The position numbers were made by a program, and so were the translations under genes. A stretch of 64,000 bases of DNA. Source: Corticicoccus populi (lineage in GTDB: Bacteria; Bacillota; Bacilli; Staphylococcales; Salinicoccaceae). The stretch lies in NCBI RefSeq assembly GCF_042686195.1, contig NZ_JBHUOQ010000003.1, positions 62,001-126,000 on the forward strand. Direction: 5' to 3'. Of this stretch, positions 16,727 through 25,109 are shown in pieces. The notes beneath the pieces were generated by a model that had not been told where the DNA came from, made no database searches, and saw nothing but the letters and a program-made list of their open reading frames with translations. The number at the start of each line of letters is the position of its first letter. The stretch's first letter is position 1.

Positions 16727-17713
16727 ATGAGTCAATTTTTGAACAGCCTTAAGGCAAACCTGGAAGGGCAGAACGTTAAAATCGTACTACCGGAAGGTAC
16801 GGATGCACGTATCCTGAATGCGGCAGTCGAATTAAACAATACAACGTATGTCCACCCCATAGTTCTGGGTGATAAAAGTGAGATTGAACAATTAGCACAA
16901 AACGAGGGACTCAACTTAGAAGGACTTGAAATCATTAACCCTGAATCATGCAGTGACAAACAGGAACTTGTGGATGAGTTCGTTGCACGGCGTAAAGGGA
17001 AAGTGACAGCAGAGCAGGCAGACGACATTTTAAATGATGTGAATTATTTTGGAACAATGCTTGTGTATACAGGTAAAGCGGATGGTCTCGTATCCGGCGC
17101 TGTACATTCTACCCCGAATACAGTACGTCCGGCACTGCAGATTATTAAAACGAAACCGGGTGTGTCCAGAACAAGCGGTGTATTCTTCATGCTTCGTGAT
17201 GATGAACTGTATGTGATGGGTGACTGCGCAATCAACCCTGTGCTGAATGCAGAAGAACTTGCGGAAGTGGCAGTGGAAACTGCGAAAACAGCGATTGATT
17301 TTAACATGGAGCCCCGTGTTGCGATGCTCAGCTTTTCTACAAAAGGCTCGGCTAAAACTGAAGAAACAGAACGTGTCAGACTGGCTGCACAGTATGCGAA
17401 AGAAAAGTATCCTGAAGTGCCGATTGACGGTGAGTTTCAATTTGATGCTGCATTTGTACCAAGTGTGGCAGAGAAAAAAGCACCGGATTCAGAGATTAAG
17501 GGAGATGCGAATGTATTTATCTTCCCGACACTTGAAGCAGGAAATATCGGTTATAAAATTGCTCAGCGTCTTGGCGGGTTCGAAGCGTACGGACCGATTC
17601 TTCAAGGTCTGAACAAGCCTGTGAATGACTTATCCCGCGGCTGTACGACAGATGAAGTGTTCAATCTGGCACTCTTCACTGCAACGCAGGCATTATCAGA
17701 GAAAAATGCATAA
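16727..17713 (+). CDS. pta: Phosphate acetyltransferase
   Basis: A 328-residue enzyme that exchanges acetyl-CoA and acetyl phosphate, the overflow-acetate and energy step together with acetate kinase. The length is that of the short bacterial Pta without the N-terminal DRTGG domain. Conserved stretches include IVLPEGTDARIL, VSGAVHSTPNTVRPALQI, MLSFSTKGSAKTEET, GEFQFDAAFVP and FPTLEAGNIGYKI, which line the CoA and phosphate site. AAGGAGG precedes ATG 16727. It overlaps lipL by 8 bp. An upstream cre-like site suggests CcpA activation. Confidence 0.96.
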   Translation: MSQFLNSLKANLEGQNVKIVLPEGTDARILNAAVELNNTTYVHPIVLGDKSEIEQLAQNEGLNLEGLEIINPESCSDKQELVDEFVARRKGKVTAEQADDILNDVNYFGTMLVYTGKADGLVSGAVHSTPNTVRPALQIIKTKPGVSRTSGVFFMLRDDELYVMGDCAINPVLNAEELAEVAVETAKTAIDFNMEPRVAMLSFSTKGSAKTEETERVRLAAQYAKEKYPEVPIDGEFQFDAAFVPSVAEKKAPDSEIKGDANVFIFPTLEAGNIGYKIAQRLGGFEAYGPILQGLNKPVNDLSRGCTTDEVFNLALFTATQALSEKNA

Positions 17714-18527
17714 TATATTTTCAAAGGACTGGGAGTACATCCCTGTCCATCAAACGCCGCACCCATATCACTCATTTGCGATAGATGATGTGCTGCAGGA
17801 AAAAGTAACAAAAGATGGTGTACCTAAACTTCGTGCATGGGTACACCATCCGTATGTTATTCTCGGTCTGCATGATGCAAGGCTTCCTTATTTGAAGGAC
17901 GGCTTAAAGTATCTGGATGACAGCGGGTTTGATTATATTGTCAGAAACTCAGGCGGTCTCGGTGTGGTGCTTGATGAGGGTGTATTGAATGTTTCCCTTG
18001 TGATATCAAAGGAAGATTCTCCGATGATTGATGACGGCTATGATATGATGCTTGAGATGGTCAGGTGTGCACTGCCGGAATCGGACATCGAAGCATATGA
18101 AATTGTGCACAGCTACTGTCCCGGAAGTTACGATTTAAGTATCGGCGGACAGAAGTTCGCAGGTATTTCCCAAAGACGCATCAAGGGCGGCGCGGCAGTC
18201 CAGATTTACTTGTGTGTCAGTGGAAGCGGCAGTGAGCGTGCAAGTATTATGCGCGACTTCTATCATTATGCTAAAAAAGACAGTGAGACAAAATTTTCCT
18301 ATCCCGACATTCATCCATCGGATATGGCATCACTGAACACGCTTTTAAATAAGACGTGGACGGTGGAGGATGTCCTTGAAAAAATGATGAATGTTATTCA
18401 AGGGGATATCACTATGCTGACGGATTTTTCTGAGGATGAGCAGGAGAGGTATGAAAAATCCTTGAAAAATATGAAGAAGCGCAACGCTTCAATCCGGGGC
18501 GGCATAGATGAAGATTTGACGCTCTAA
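17706..18527 (+). CDS. lipL: Octanoyl-[GcvH]:protein N-octanoyltransferase / lipoate-protein ligase family
   Basis: A 273-residue cofactor transferase of the LplA/LipB fold. It contains RNSGGLGVVLDEG in place of the usual RRxGGG loop and the segment YCPGSYDLSIGGQKFAGIS with Cys138 and Lys150, the pattern of LipL, which moves octanoyl or lipoyl groups from GcvH to the E2 subunits through a cysteine thioester. No separate ATP ligase motif is seen. ATG 17706 overlaps the end of pta by 8 bp; the upstream extension in this frame lies within pta and should be ignored. The pta-lipL order is shared with staphylococci. Confidence 0.88.
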   Translation: MHNIFSKDWEYIPVHQTPHPYHSFAIDDVLQEKVTKDGVPKLRAWVHHPYVILGLHDARLPYLKDGLKYLDDSGFDYIVRNSGGLGVVLDEGVLNVSLVISKEDSPMIDDGYDMMLEMVRCALPESDIEAYEIVHSYCPGSYDLSIGGQKFAGISQRRIKGGAAVQIYLCVSGSGSERASIMRDFYHYAKKDSETKFSYPDIHPSDMASLNTLLNKTWTVEDVLEKMMNVIQGDITMLTDFSEDEQERYEKSLKNMKKRNASIRGGIDEDLTL

Positions 18528-18553
18528 ATGCTCAGGTATTCAATGAATTAAAA

Positions 18554-18562
18554 TGATATAAT
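18554..18562 (+). promoter_or_regulatory. Extended -10 promoter ahead of a terminator hairpin
   Basis: TGATATAAT is an extended -10 (TGnTATAAT) with no good -35. A start near 18569 would fall right before the hairpin at 18572-18610, so the transcript would be cut at about 40 nt or read through into the MFS gene. Confidence 0.4.
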
Positions 18563-18571
18563 ATTATGGAG

Positions 18572-18610
18572 AAAGATTTTATCCCTGTTTTCAGGAATGG
18601 AATCTTTTTT
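18572..18610 (+). terminator. Terminator after pta-lipL
   Basis: AAAGATT pairs with AATCTTT and an inner CCTG/CAGG with a TTTT loop, joined by G-T and A-T pairs; six T follow. Confidence 0.75.
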
Positions 18611-18688
18611 CTTGAGAATAAATATTTTGTAATTAGTTACCCTAAGTAATAAATATACAGCGTTTAAGTGCCGGAAGGGGAATGAAGT

Positions 18689-19864
18689 ATGGCGCGGAGT
18701 CATGGTAAGAGTAAAATATGGACGCTTGAGTTCATTATCATATTTGCATTTCATTTTATTGTTATGTTTTCAATGTATTCCACTCTGGTGACAGTCGGCA
18801 GTGTGGCTATAGATGAATATGGTATTGCACCGAGTACTGCAGGGCTTGTGGCAAGTATTTTCATAGTCGGTGTGCTCATAGGACGTGCCTTGTCGGGTTA
18901 CCAGGTGAACCGTATCGGAGCAAAAAAATTAATGTATGTCGGCACTGTGTTATTTTTTGCGACATACATACTGTACTTTATAGACGGCGGTCTGTATTTA
19001 CTGGTAGCGGTAAGGCTTTTGAACGGCATCGCAACCGGTGTAGTCAGTACAGCGATGAATACACTCGCAACAATATCGCTGCCTGAGGAAAGACGCGGAG
19101 AAGGCATCAGTTATTTCAGTTTAAGTATGGTGATCGGTGCAGCAATCGGACCGTTTTTGTCATTTCTGCTCCTTGAGACAATCAGTTTTCACACGATGCT
19201 TTTGGGTGTCGGCATATTAGTGCTGTTGATGAGTGCACTCCTCCCTATGATTAAGGTGAATAACTTCCTGAGCGGGGAGAAGAGACGGAAGACGAAATTT
19301 GTCATGATTGATAAAGATGTCCTGCCGCTCGGCAGTTCAATATTGTTTATGGGCTTTGCGTATTCTGCGGTACTGTCGTTTTTAAATGTGTTTGCACAGG
19401 AAAGAGATCTTGTGACGGCTGCGAGTGTGTTCTTCATTGTCTATTCCGTCACGATTCTTTTGACGCGTCCTATGACAGGCAAGCTGCTCGATGTTCGTGG
19501 TGCCAATATTGTACTGTATCCGGCCTTTATTCTGATGGCGGTGGGTTTTCTTGTTCTCGGACAGGCATCAACAGGCACAGTGCTTTTATTATCGGCGGTA
19601 TTAATCGGTCTCGGTTTCGGCAATCATCAATCGGTGTCACAGGCAGTCTGCGTGAAGATTGCGGACAGAAAAAATGTCGGTCTCGCAACGTCGACGTACT
19701 TTATCATGCTTGAGACAGGACTCGGCTTCGGGCCGTTTTTACTTGGATATATTGTGCCTTATGCCGGCTACGGCGGACTGTATCAATGGCTCGTTGTGTC
19801 CATCGGGATATCCATGGTGATATATTATTTTGTATACGGCAGAAAGGAACGGCGTCCTGCATAG
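18689..19864 (+). CDS. MFS transporter
   Basis: A 391-residue carrier with 12 predicted transmembrane helices. The loop between helices 2 and 3 reads GRALSGYQVNRIGAKK, the usual MFS motif region, and PEERRGEGISYF lies near helix 4. It resembles the arabinose/drug efflux (YfcJ/YwoG-like) MFS proteins. GGAAGGGG precedes ATG 18689. The region just upstream contains TTAC-CCTAA-GTAA, a small inverted repeat that could bind a repressor. Substrate unknown. Confidence 0.88.
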   Translation: MARSHGKSKIWTLEFIIIFAFHFIVMFSMYSTLVTVGSVAIDEYGIAPSTAGLVASIFIVGVLIGRALSGYQVNRIGAKKLMYVGTVLFFATYILYFIDGGLYLLVAVRLLNGIATGVVSTAMNTLATISLPEERRGEGISYFSLSMVIGAAIGPFLSFLLLETISFHTMLLGVGILVLLMSALLPMIKVNNFLSGEKRRKTKFVMIDKDVLPLGSSILFMGFAYSAVLSFLNVFAQERDLVTAASVFFIVYSVTILLTRPMTGKLLDVRGANIVLYPAFILMAVGFLVLGQASTGTVLLLSAVLIGLGFGNHQSVSQAVCVKIADRKNVGLATSTYFIMLETGLGFGPFLLGYIVPYAGYGGLYQWLVVSIGISMVIYYFVYGRKERRPA

Positions 19865-19957
19865 GCGACCGTTTCGGAAATGTCTGACATAAGCCGTTTA
19901 AATTAAAGCATATCAGGGGAATATGATAAAATGATGTTTGAAAAGGAGGCGGCGGTT

Positions 19958-21262
19958 ATGGAAGTTGAGAGCAGCTACCGGGATAAGCAGCTGGTTGAAG
20001 AAAAAGTGTTTAAAGACCCGGTGCATCGTTACATTCATGTGAGAGACCAGGTCATCTGGGACTTAATTAAGACAAAAGAATTCCAGAGACTGCGCCGTAT
20101 TAAACAACTTGGTACATTGTATCTGGCATTTCATTCGGCCGAGCATTCGCGTTTTAACCATTCGCTTGGTGTTTATGAGATAGTCAGACGTATGGTCGCG
20201 AACTTTGAAGAGTATGAAGAATGGGACCACGGCAACCGTCTCCTGGCACTTTCGGCAGCACTTCTCCATGACCTTGGTCACGGCCCGTTTTCCCACTGTT
20301 TCGAAAAGATATTCCATACAGACCATGAAGCGTTTACGCGGGAGATTATACTGGGCGATACGGATGTGAATAAAGTGCTGTCCAGAGTATCACCGGAGTT
20401 TCCGGAGGAAGTGGCTTCAGTCATTAATAAAACCCATGAAAATAAGCTTGTCATCAGTATGATTTCAAGTCAGATTGATGCGGACCGGATGGACTATCTC
20501 CAGAGGGACGCCTTTTATACGGGTGTCAGCTACGGCACTTTTGATATGGAAAGGGTGCTCAGGGTGATGCGTCCGTCGAAAGATGAAATCGTCATTAAGG
20601 AAAGCGGCATGCATGCGGTCGAGGACTATTTGATGAGCCGTTACCAGATGTATTGGCAGATTTACTTTCACCCGGTCAGCAGAGGCGGTGAGGTACTTTT
20701 AAACCTGGCGCTGAAACGGGCGAAGTATTTATTTGAAAAGGGCTACGCATTCAAGCAGTTCCCGAAATATTTTATACCGTTTTTTCAGGAGAATATCACA
20801 GTCGCCGATTATTTGAGACTGGATGAAATGGTGGTTAATTTTTATCTTCAGGAATGGATTCATGAAGAAGATGAGGTATTGTCTGATTTATCGAATCGTT
20901 TTGTTAACCGTGAGCTGTTTAAGTATCTGCCTTTTGACGGGTCCGTGATTACTGAAAATGAAATCCGGGAACTGTTTATAAAGGCAGGCATTGATCCCGA
21001 TTATTATTTCTTCAGTGACTCTTTTTCGGATATGCCGTATGATTACGACCGTCCGGGAATGATGAATAACAGGCGTCCGATACACCTTGTGAAGGCTGAC
21101 GGCAGATTGAAGGAAATCAGCAGCCAGTCGGCGATTATTCAATCGATTACAGGAGTTAAAAGAATTGAATCGAAACTTTATTATCCGAAAGATAAAATAT
21201 TGGAGATTGAAGATTTAAATGTGAAAAGCGAACTCATTAATTTATTAAATGAATTGGCATAG
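19958..21262 (+). CDS. HD domain phosphohydrolase (YwfO/SAMHD1-like)
   Basis: A 434-residue cytoplasmic HD-superfamily protein. The metal centre is built from HSRFNHSLGVYE, the HD pair in HDLGHGPFSH and a third Asp in SSQIDADRMDYLQRDAFYTG, the layout of dNTP triphosphohydrolase-like YwfO proteins. Start ATG 19958 follows AAGGAGG; the in-frame ATG at 19931 precedes this site and is unlikely. It lies 11 bp before the YwhD gene. It probably hydrolyses deoxynucleotides or a nucleotide signal; not proven for this subgroup. Confidence 0.9.
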   Translation: MEVESSYRDKQLVEEKVFKDPVHRYIHVRDQVIWDLIKTKEFQRLRRIKQLGTLYLAFHSAEHSRFNHSLGVYEIVRRMVANFEEYEEWDHGNRLLALSAALLHDLGHGPFSHCFEKIFHTDHEAFTREIILGDTDVNKVLSRVSPEFPEEVASVINKTHENKLVISMISSQIDADRMDYLQRDAFYTGVSYGTFDMERVLRVMRPSKDEIVIKESGMHAVEDYLMSRYQMYWQIYFHPVSRGGEVLLNLALKRAKYLFEKGYAFKQFPKYFIPFFQENITVADYLRLDEMVVNFYLQEWIHEEDEVLSDLSNRFVNRELFKYLPFDGSVITENEIRELFIKAGIDPDYYFFSDSFSDMPYDYDRPGMMNNRRPIHLVKADGRLKEISSQSAIIQSITGVKRIESKLYYPKDKILEIEDLNVKSELINLLNELA

Positions 21263-21273
21263 GAGTGATAAAA

Positions 21274-21798
21274 ATGGCAGATGAGACAGAAAATAAAAAA
21301 CCGGGTTTCCAGTTTAATATTATAAAAAATGATCCGCTCGACGGACACAGAGGGCAGAATCTCGGTGCAATCAGTCTTGAAAATGTGGCGCCGGTTTATG
21401 TGGATATTGATACACAGGAAGTGTTTATCGATATCGGCGGCCTGCACGCAAGGGCGGACGTTGAAAAACGTGTGAAGTGGGTCACGGATAAAAGTGAAGC
21501 GGAAGGCGAAGGCAGTAAAGAGTACTGGCTGGTCTGGGTCACAGTTGAACGGACGGAAACAGGACCTGTGTATCACGGTGTGACATCCTGTTATGAAATG
21601 GTCAACAAGTCGAAAAAGCGCGGTTACAAATTGATGCATGAACATGTGAACATGATGGATAAGTCGATGAAAGGACTGATTCAGCTGGACGGTGTTGATG
21701 ATGAAAGTTTAGCGTCACTGAAACAGTTTTTAATGAATCATAATCCGGAGATGTGGAATAATTCCCGGGAACTGCAAAATGTATTAAAAAGTTACTGA
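21274..21798 (+). CDS. YwhD family protein
   Basis: A 174-residue soluble protein matching Bacillus YwhD: FNIIKNDPLDGH near the start, ISLENVAPVYVD, ARADVEKRVKW, YWLVWVTVER and HVNMMDKSMK. Function is not known. ATG 21274 follows AGGAGTGA. The next feature downstream is a terminator, so it closes the HD-hydrolase operon. Confidence 0.88.
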   Translation: MADETENKKPGFQFNIIKNDPLDGHRGQNLGAISLENVAPVYVDIDTQEVFIDIGGLHARADVEKRVKWVTDKSEAEGEGSKEYWLVWVTVERTETGPVYHGVTSCYEMVNKSKKRGYKLMHEHVNMMDKSMKGLIQLDGVDDESLASLKQFLMNHNPEMWNNSRELQNVLKSY

Positions 21799-21898
21799 TT
21801 GAGTTGTGTCTTTTTTGTGTCTTTGTAAAAAGATGATTGCAGATTATTCAAATGAAATATAAAATGAATATAGTTATAGAAATATAACTGGGACACTT

Positions 21899-21927
21899 CA
21901 GGCAGGGGACACCCTGCCTGTTTTTTA
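21899..21927 (+). terminator. Terminator after ywhD-like gene
   Basis: CAGGCAGGG-GACA-CCCTGCCTG, nine perfect pairs, then six T. Confidence 0.92.
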
Positions 21928-21989
21928 TGTTTAAAGCTAAGACCGTGACGCTGTATTATGTTATAATTTAGCTGATTGCGGGTGATAAA

Positions 21990-22388
21990 ATGGAAAAGAA
22001 AATATCTCAATATAATTTGAGTCAGCAGGCGGATTTAAATGGTGAAACAGACATTTTTAAACAACGTGTGGAAGTGACGGAAATCGTACGGCGTGACCGG
22101 TATCTGACATATAAAGAAACGCTTGATGAATATGAAATCAATGTGGTCCTCCGGCTTGGGGAAGATTATGCAAAAATCCAGCGGCGGGGCATTATTAATA
22201 TGAACTTTTATTTTGCTGAGGGTGTGCGGACGGATACTTTTTATGAGTCTCCGGCAGGAAAGCATCACTATCAGATAGAGACGGATAAAATTGACATACA
22301 GGATGACAACATTTGTATCGAATATACACTTTTTGACGGCGGGGATATCCTCGGAGAATATAAATATCAATTACAGAAGGTAGGATAG
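21990..22388 (+). CDS. DUF1934 (YwiB-like) beta-barrel protein
   Basis: A 132-residue protein of the DUF1934/YwiB family, a small calycin-like barrel: TDIFKQRVEVTE, YLTYKET and NFYFAEGVRTDTFYESPAG are typical. It starts at ATG 21990 after GGGTGA and ends 3 bp before argS, the same pair as ywiB-argS in Bacillus. Ligand and role unknown. Confidence 0.85.
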   Translation: MEKKISQYNLSQQADLNGETDIFKQRVEVTEIVRRDRYLTYKETLDEYEINVVLRLGEDYAKIQRRGIINMNFYFAEGVRTDTFYESPAGKHHYQIETDKIDIQDDNICIEYTLFDGGDILGEYKYQLQKVG

Positions 22389-22391
22389 ATT

Positions 22392-24038
22392 ATGGATTTA
22401 AAGCAGAAATTACAGTCAGAAATAGCGGCAGCTGTTGAAAGAACAGGACTTGTTGAAACGGTTCCGGATGTAAAGGTAGAGGTGCCGAAAGATAAAGAGA
22501 ATGGTGATTTTTCAACCAATATTGCGATGGTGCTGACTAAACAGGCGAAAAGAAATCCAAGAGAAATCGCAGAAATACTGACTGAGGCGATTGACAGAAA
22601 TGCTGCTGACATTAAAGAAATTTCTATTGCGGGGCCGGGTTTTATTAACTTTAAAGTGGACGAATCTTCACTTACAGAAGTCATTTTAAAAGTGCTTCAG
22701 GAAAAGGAGAATTTCGGACGTACCGAGAGAGCAGAGAGTGAAAAAGTATTAATAGAATTCGTCAGTGCCAATCCGACAGGAGATCTTCATATCGGGCATG
22801 CGAGGAATGCGAGTGTCGGTGACACGCTCGCGAATGTCATGGACTTTGCAGGGTATGATGTGACGCGTGAATATTATATTAATGATGCGGGGAACCAGAT
22901 TCATAACCTGGCACTGTCGATTGATGCACGTTATCAGGAGGCGCTCGGAAAACCGTTTGAAATGCCTGAAGATGGATATATGGGTAAAGACATTAAAGAA
23001 ATCGGTGCAGATCTTGCTGCAAAATCACCTGAACTTTTGGAGCAGCCGGAAGAAGAGCGTATTGAAACGTTCAGAACACTCGGTGTTGAGTATGAAATGG
23101 CAAAGCTGAAAAAAGATTTAAGTGATTTCAATGTGAAGTTCGATAACTGGTTCAGTGAGACATCTCTTTATACAAAAGGCGAGGTGGAAGCGGCGCTGTC
23201 TAAGATGACGGCGAACGGCTATACCTTTGAACAAGACGGTGCATTATGGCTCCGTACGACAGATTTCGGTGACGATAAAGACCGTGTGCTGCGTAAGAGC
23301 GATGATACGTACACGTATTTAATGCCGGATATCGCATATCATTACGATAAAGTGGAGCGCGGCTTCGACAGACTGATTGATATGTTCGGTGCCGATCACC
23401 ACGGTTATATTAAACGTTTAAAAGGATCCCTCGGCGCCCTCGGCGAAGATCCCGATATGCTTGAAATACAGATTATGCAGATGGTCCGTCTGATTGAAAA
23501 CGGTGAAGAAGTGAAGATGAGTAAACGTACCGGTAAAGCAGTTACATTGAGAGAGCTGATTGATACTATTGGGGCGGATGCATGCCGTTACTTCCTTGCG
23601 ATGAGAAGTGCGGATACACACTTTGACTTTGATATGGATCTTGCGAAATCTGAATCAAGCGATAACCCGGTCTACTATGCACAGTATGCGCATGCCAGAA
23701 TCTGCAGTATTCTGCGCCAGGCGGACAGCCTCGGTCATACACTTGATACATCTGCGGATTTATCAGTCATTACGAATGAACAGGCACTCGATTTAATTAA
23801 AAAAATGGCTCAGTTCCCTAATATGATTAAAAGTGCTGCAGAATACCGTGCAACACAGCGTGTTGCGAATTACATTCAGGAACTTGCAAGTGCGTTCCAT
23901 AAATTTTACAATCGTGATAAGGTGCTGAGCGATGATATAGAAAAAGTGAAAGCATACTTGCTGTTGATTGAAAGTGTACGTCAGACACTTGAAAATGCGC
24001 TCGGCATCATTGGTGTTTCCGCACCTGAAAAAATGTAA
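22392..24038 (+). CDS. argS: Arginyl-tRNA synthetase
   Basis: A 548-residue class I synthetase that charges tRNA-Arg. The N-terminal Add-1 domain (IAMVLTKQAKRNPREIAE, AGPGFINFKV) binds the tRNA D-loop. The HIGH motif is SANPTGDLHIGHARNA and the KMSKS-like loop is VKMSKRTGKAVTLRELID. The C-terminal anticodon-binding helices end in LENALGIIGV. The gene follows DUF1934 by 3 bp. No T-box leader is seen. Essential. Confidence 0.98.
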   Translation: MDLKQKLQSEIAAAVERTGLVETVPDVKVEVPKDKENGDFSTNIAMVLTKQAKRNPREIAEILTEAIDRNAADIKEISIAGPGFINFKVDESSLTEVILKVLQEKENFGRTERAESEKVLIEFVSANPTGDLHIGHARNASVGDTLANVMDFAGYDVTREYYINDAGNQIHNLALSIDARYQEALGKPFEMPEDGYMGKDIKEIGADLAAKSPELLEQPEEERIETFRTLGVEYEMAKLKKDLSDFNVKFDNWFSETSLYTKGEVEAALSKMTANGYTFEQDGALWLRTTDFGDDKDRVLRKSDDTYTYLMPDIAYHYDKVERGFDRLIDMFGADHHGYIKRLKGSLGALGEDPDMLEIQIMQMVRLIENGEEVKMSKRTGKAVTLRELIDTIGADACRYFLAMRSADTHFDFDMDLAKSESSDNPVYYAQYAHARICSILRQADSLGHTLDTSADLSVITNEQALDLIKKMAQFPNMIKSAAEYRATQRVANYIQELASAFHKFYNRDKVLSDDIEKVKAYLLLIESVRQTLENALGIIGVSAPEKM

Positions 24039-24058
24039 ATCAGTCAGGAGAATTATTT

Positions 24059-25030
24059 ATGAAACGTCTTTTTAGAGGATTACTCCTCATTGTTCTTGCT
24101 GTCAGCCTTTCGGGCTGCGGACTGATGGGGAACCAGAATAATGATGACTCAAATTCAGAACAGCAGACACCAACATCGTCTGATTCTGATTTGAGCGGCA
24201 GTTTGGAAGATGGCTCTGTAGATTATACAGAGTCATCTTCTGTACATAAGGATATGCGGATTATTTCACTGATGCCGAGTAATACTGAAATACTGGATGC
24301 CCTCGGTGTATCAGAATATATTGTCGGCATCTCATCAGTAGATACATATCCAAAACCGCTTGTGGAAGATGAAGACATTGCGAAAATTGATTCATTTGAA
24401 TTTGATGCCGAGCAGGTTCTGGATCTTGAACCGACACATATCTTTTCCCATGAAACAAGCAGAGACATGCATGAAGGGGTACTTTCTGATATAGAAAAAG
24501 CAACAGGGGCAGAAATCATCTATGTGGAAGATGCAGAGAGCATTGAAGAGATATACGGTACTGTCACTGATATCGGTGAAGTGCTCAGCCTGCCGGAAGA
24601 AGCAGAAGAAGTGAACAGAGAGCTTCAAGAAAGTATCGATGATACAGTGCGTACATATGAGGATGAATCACCGGTGAGTGTGTTTGTGCAGATCTCACCG
24701 TACCCGGATGTTTTCACCGCAGGGGAAAATACGTTTATCGATGATGTCATCAATACAATCGGTGCGGAAAATATATTTACGGATATTGAAGGTTTCAGCC
24801 AGGTCAGTGCAGAGGGACTTGTAGACAGAGATCCGGATTATGTCGTGTCGATTATTGACGGTTATGATGCCGGACAGCTGGAAGCGGATGTCAATCAGTT
24901 TACATCATCAGAGCATTTAAGTATGAAAGACCGTGAACATCAATGTGCTTTGGACCCGGATACATTATCCCGGCCCGGCCCCCGTATCGATGAGGGGATG
25001 GAGCAGCTCGCAGCATGTGTGTTTGAATAA
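24059..25030 (+). CDS. ABC transporter substrate-binding lipoprotein (BtuF/FepB-like)
   Basis: A 323-residue exported lipoprotein. The signal peptide ends in the lipobox LSGC, followed by an Asn/Ser/Asp-rich linker of about 45 residues and a periplasmic binding fold of the TroA/BtuF type (IISLMPSNTEILDALG, IVGISSVD, DLEPTHIFSHE). No permease or ATPase is adjacent, so it either uses a remote transporter or acts as an orphan binder. Its place after argS mirrors S. aureus, where a similar protein is annotated as iron-related. The substrate, siderophore, heme or cobalamin, cannot be told. AGGAG precedes ATG 24059. Confidence 0.88.
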   Translation: MKRLFRGLLLIVLAVSLSGCGLMGNQNNDDSNSEQQTPTSSDSDLSGSLEDGSVDYTESSSVHKDMRIISLMPSNTEILDALGVSEYIVGISSVDTYPKPLVEDEDIAKIDSFEFDAEQVLDLEPTHIFSHETSRDMHEGVLSDIEKATGAEIIYVEDAESIEEIYGTVTDIGEVLSLPEEAEEVNRELQESIDDTVRTYEDESPVSVFVQISPYPDVFTAGENTFIDDVINTIGAENIFTDIEGFSQVSAEGLVDRDPDYVVSIIDGYDAGQLEADVNQFTSSEHLSMKDREHQCALDPDTLSRPGPRIDEGMEQLAACVFE

Positions 25031-25064
25031 TCAAAATTTAATAAGTGTCTCTAAAGAAAATTTT

Positions 25065-25108
25065 CCGCCTTAGTGTTAAACTAATAACAAAACTAAGGGG
25101 GAATTTTT
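25065..25108 (+). terminator. Hairpin that terminates the argS unit and covers the next ribosome site
   Basis: CCTTAGT (25068-25074) pairs with ACTAAGG (25092-25098), extended by CCTT/GGAA across one G-G mismatch, then TTTTTT. The 3' arm contains AAGGGGGAA, the only Shine-Dalgarno of the S9 peptidase starting at 25110. Confidence 0.6.
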
Positions 25109-25109
25109 T

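Noticed and set aside
22300..22392. T-box leader before argS
   Set aside because: argS follows the DUF1934 gene by 3 bp; no specifier hairpin or TGGNACCGCG element is present.
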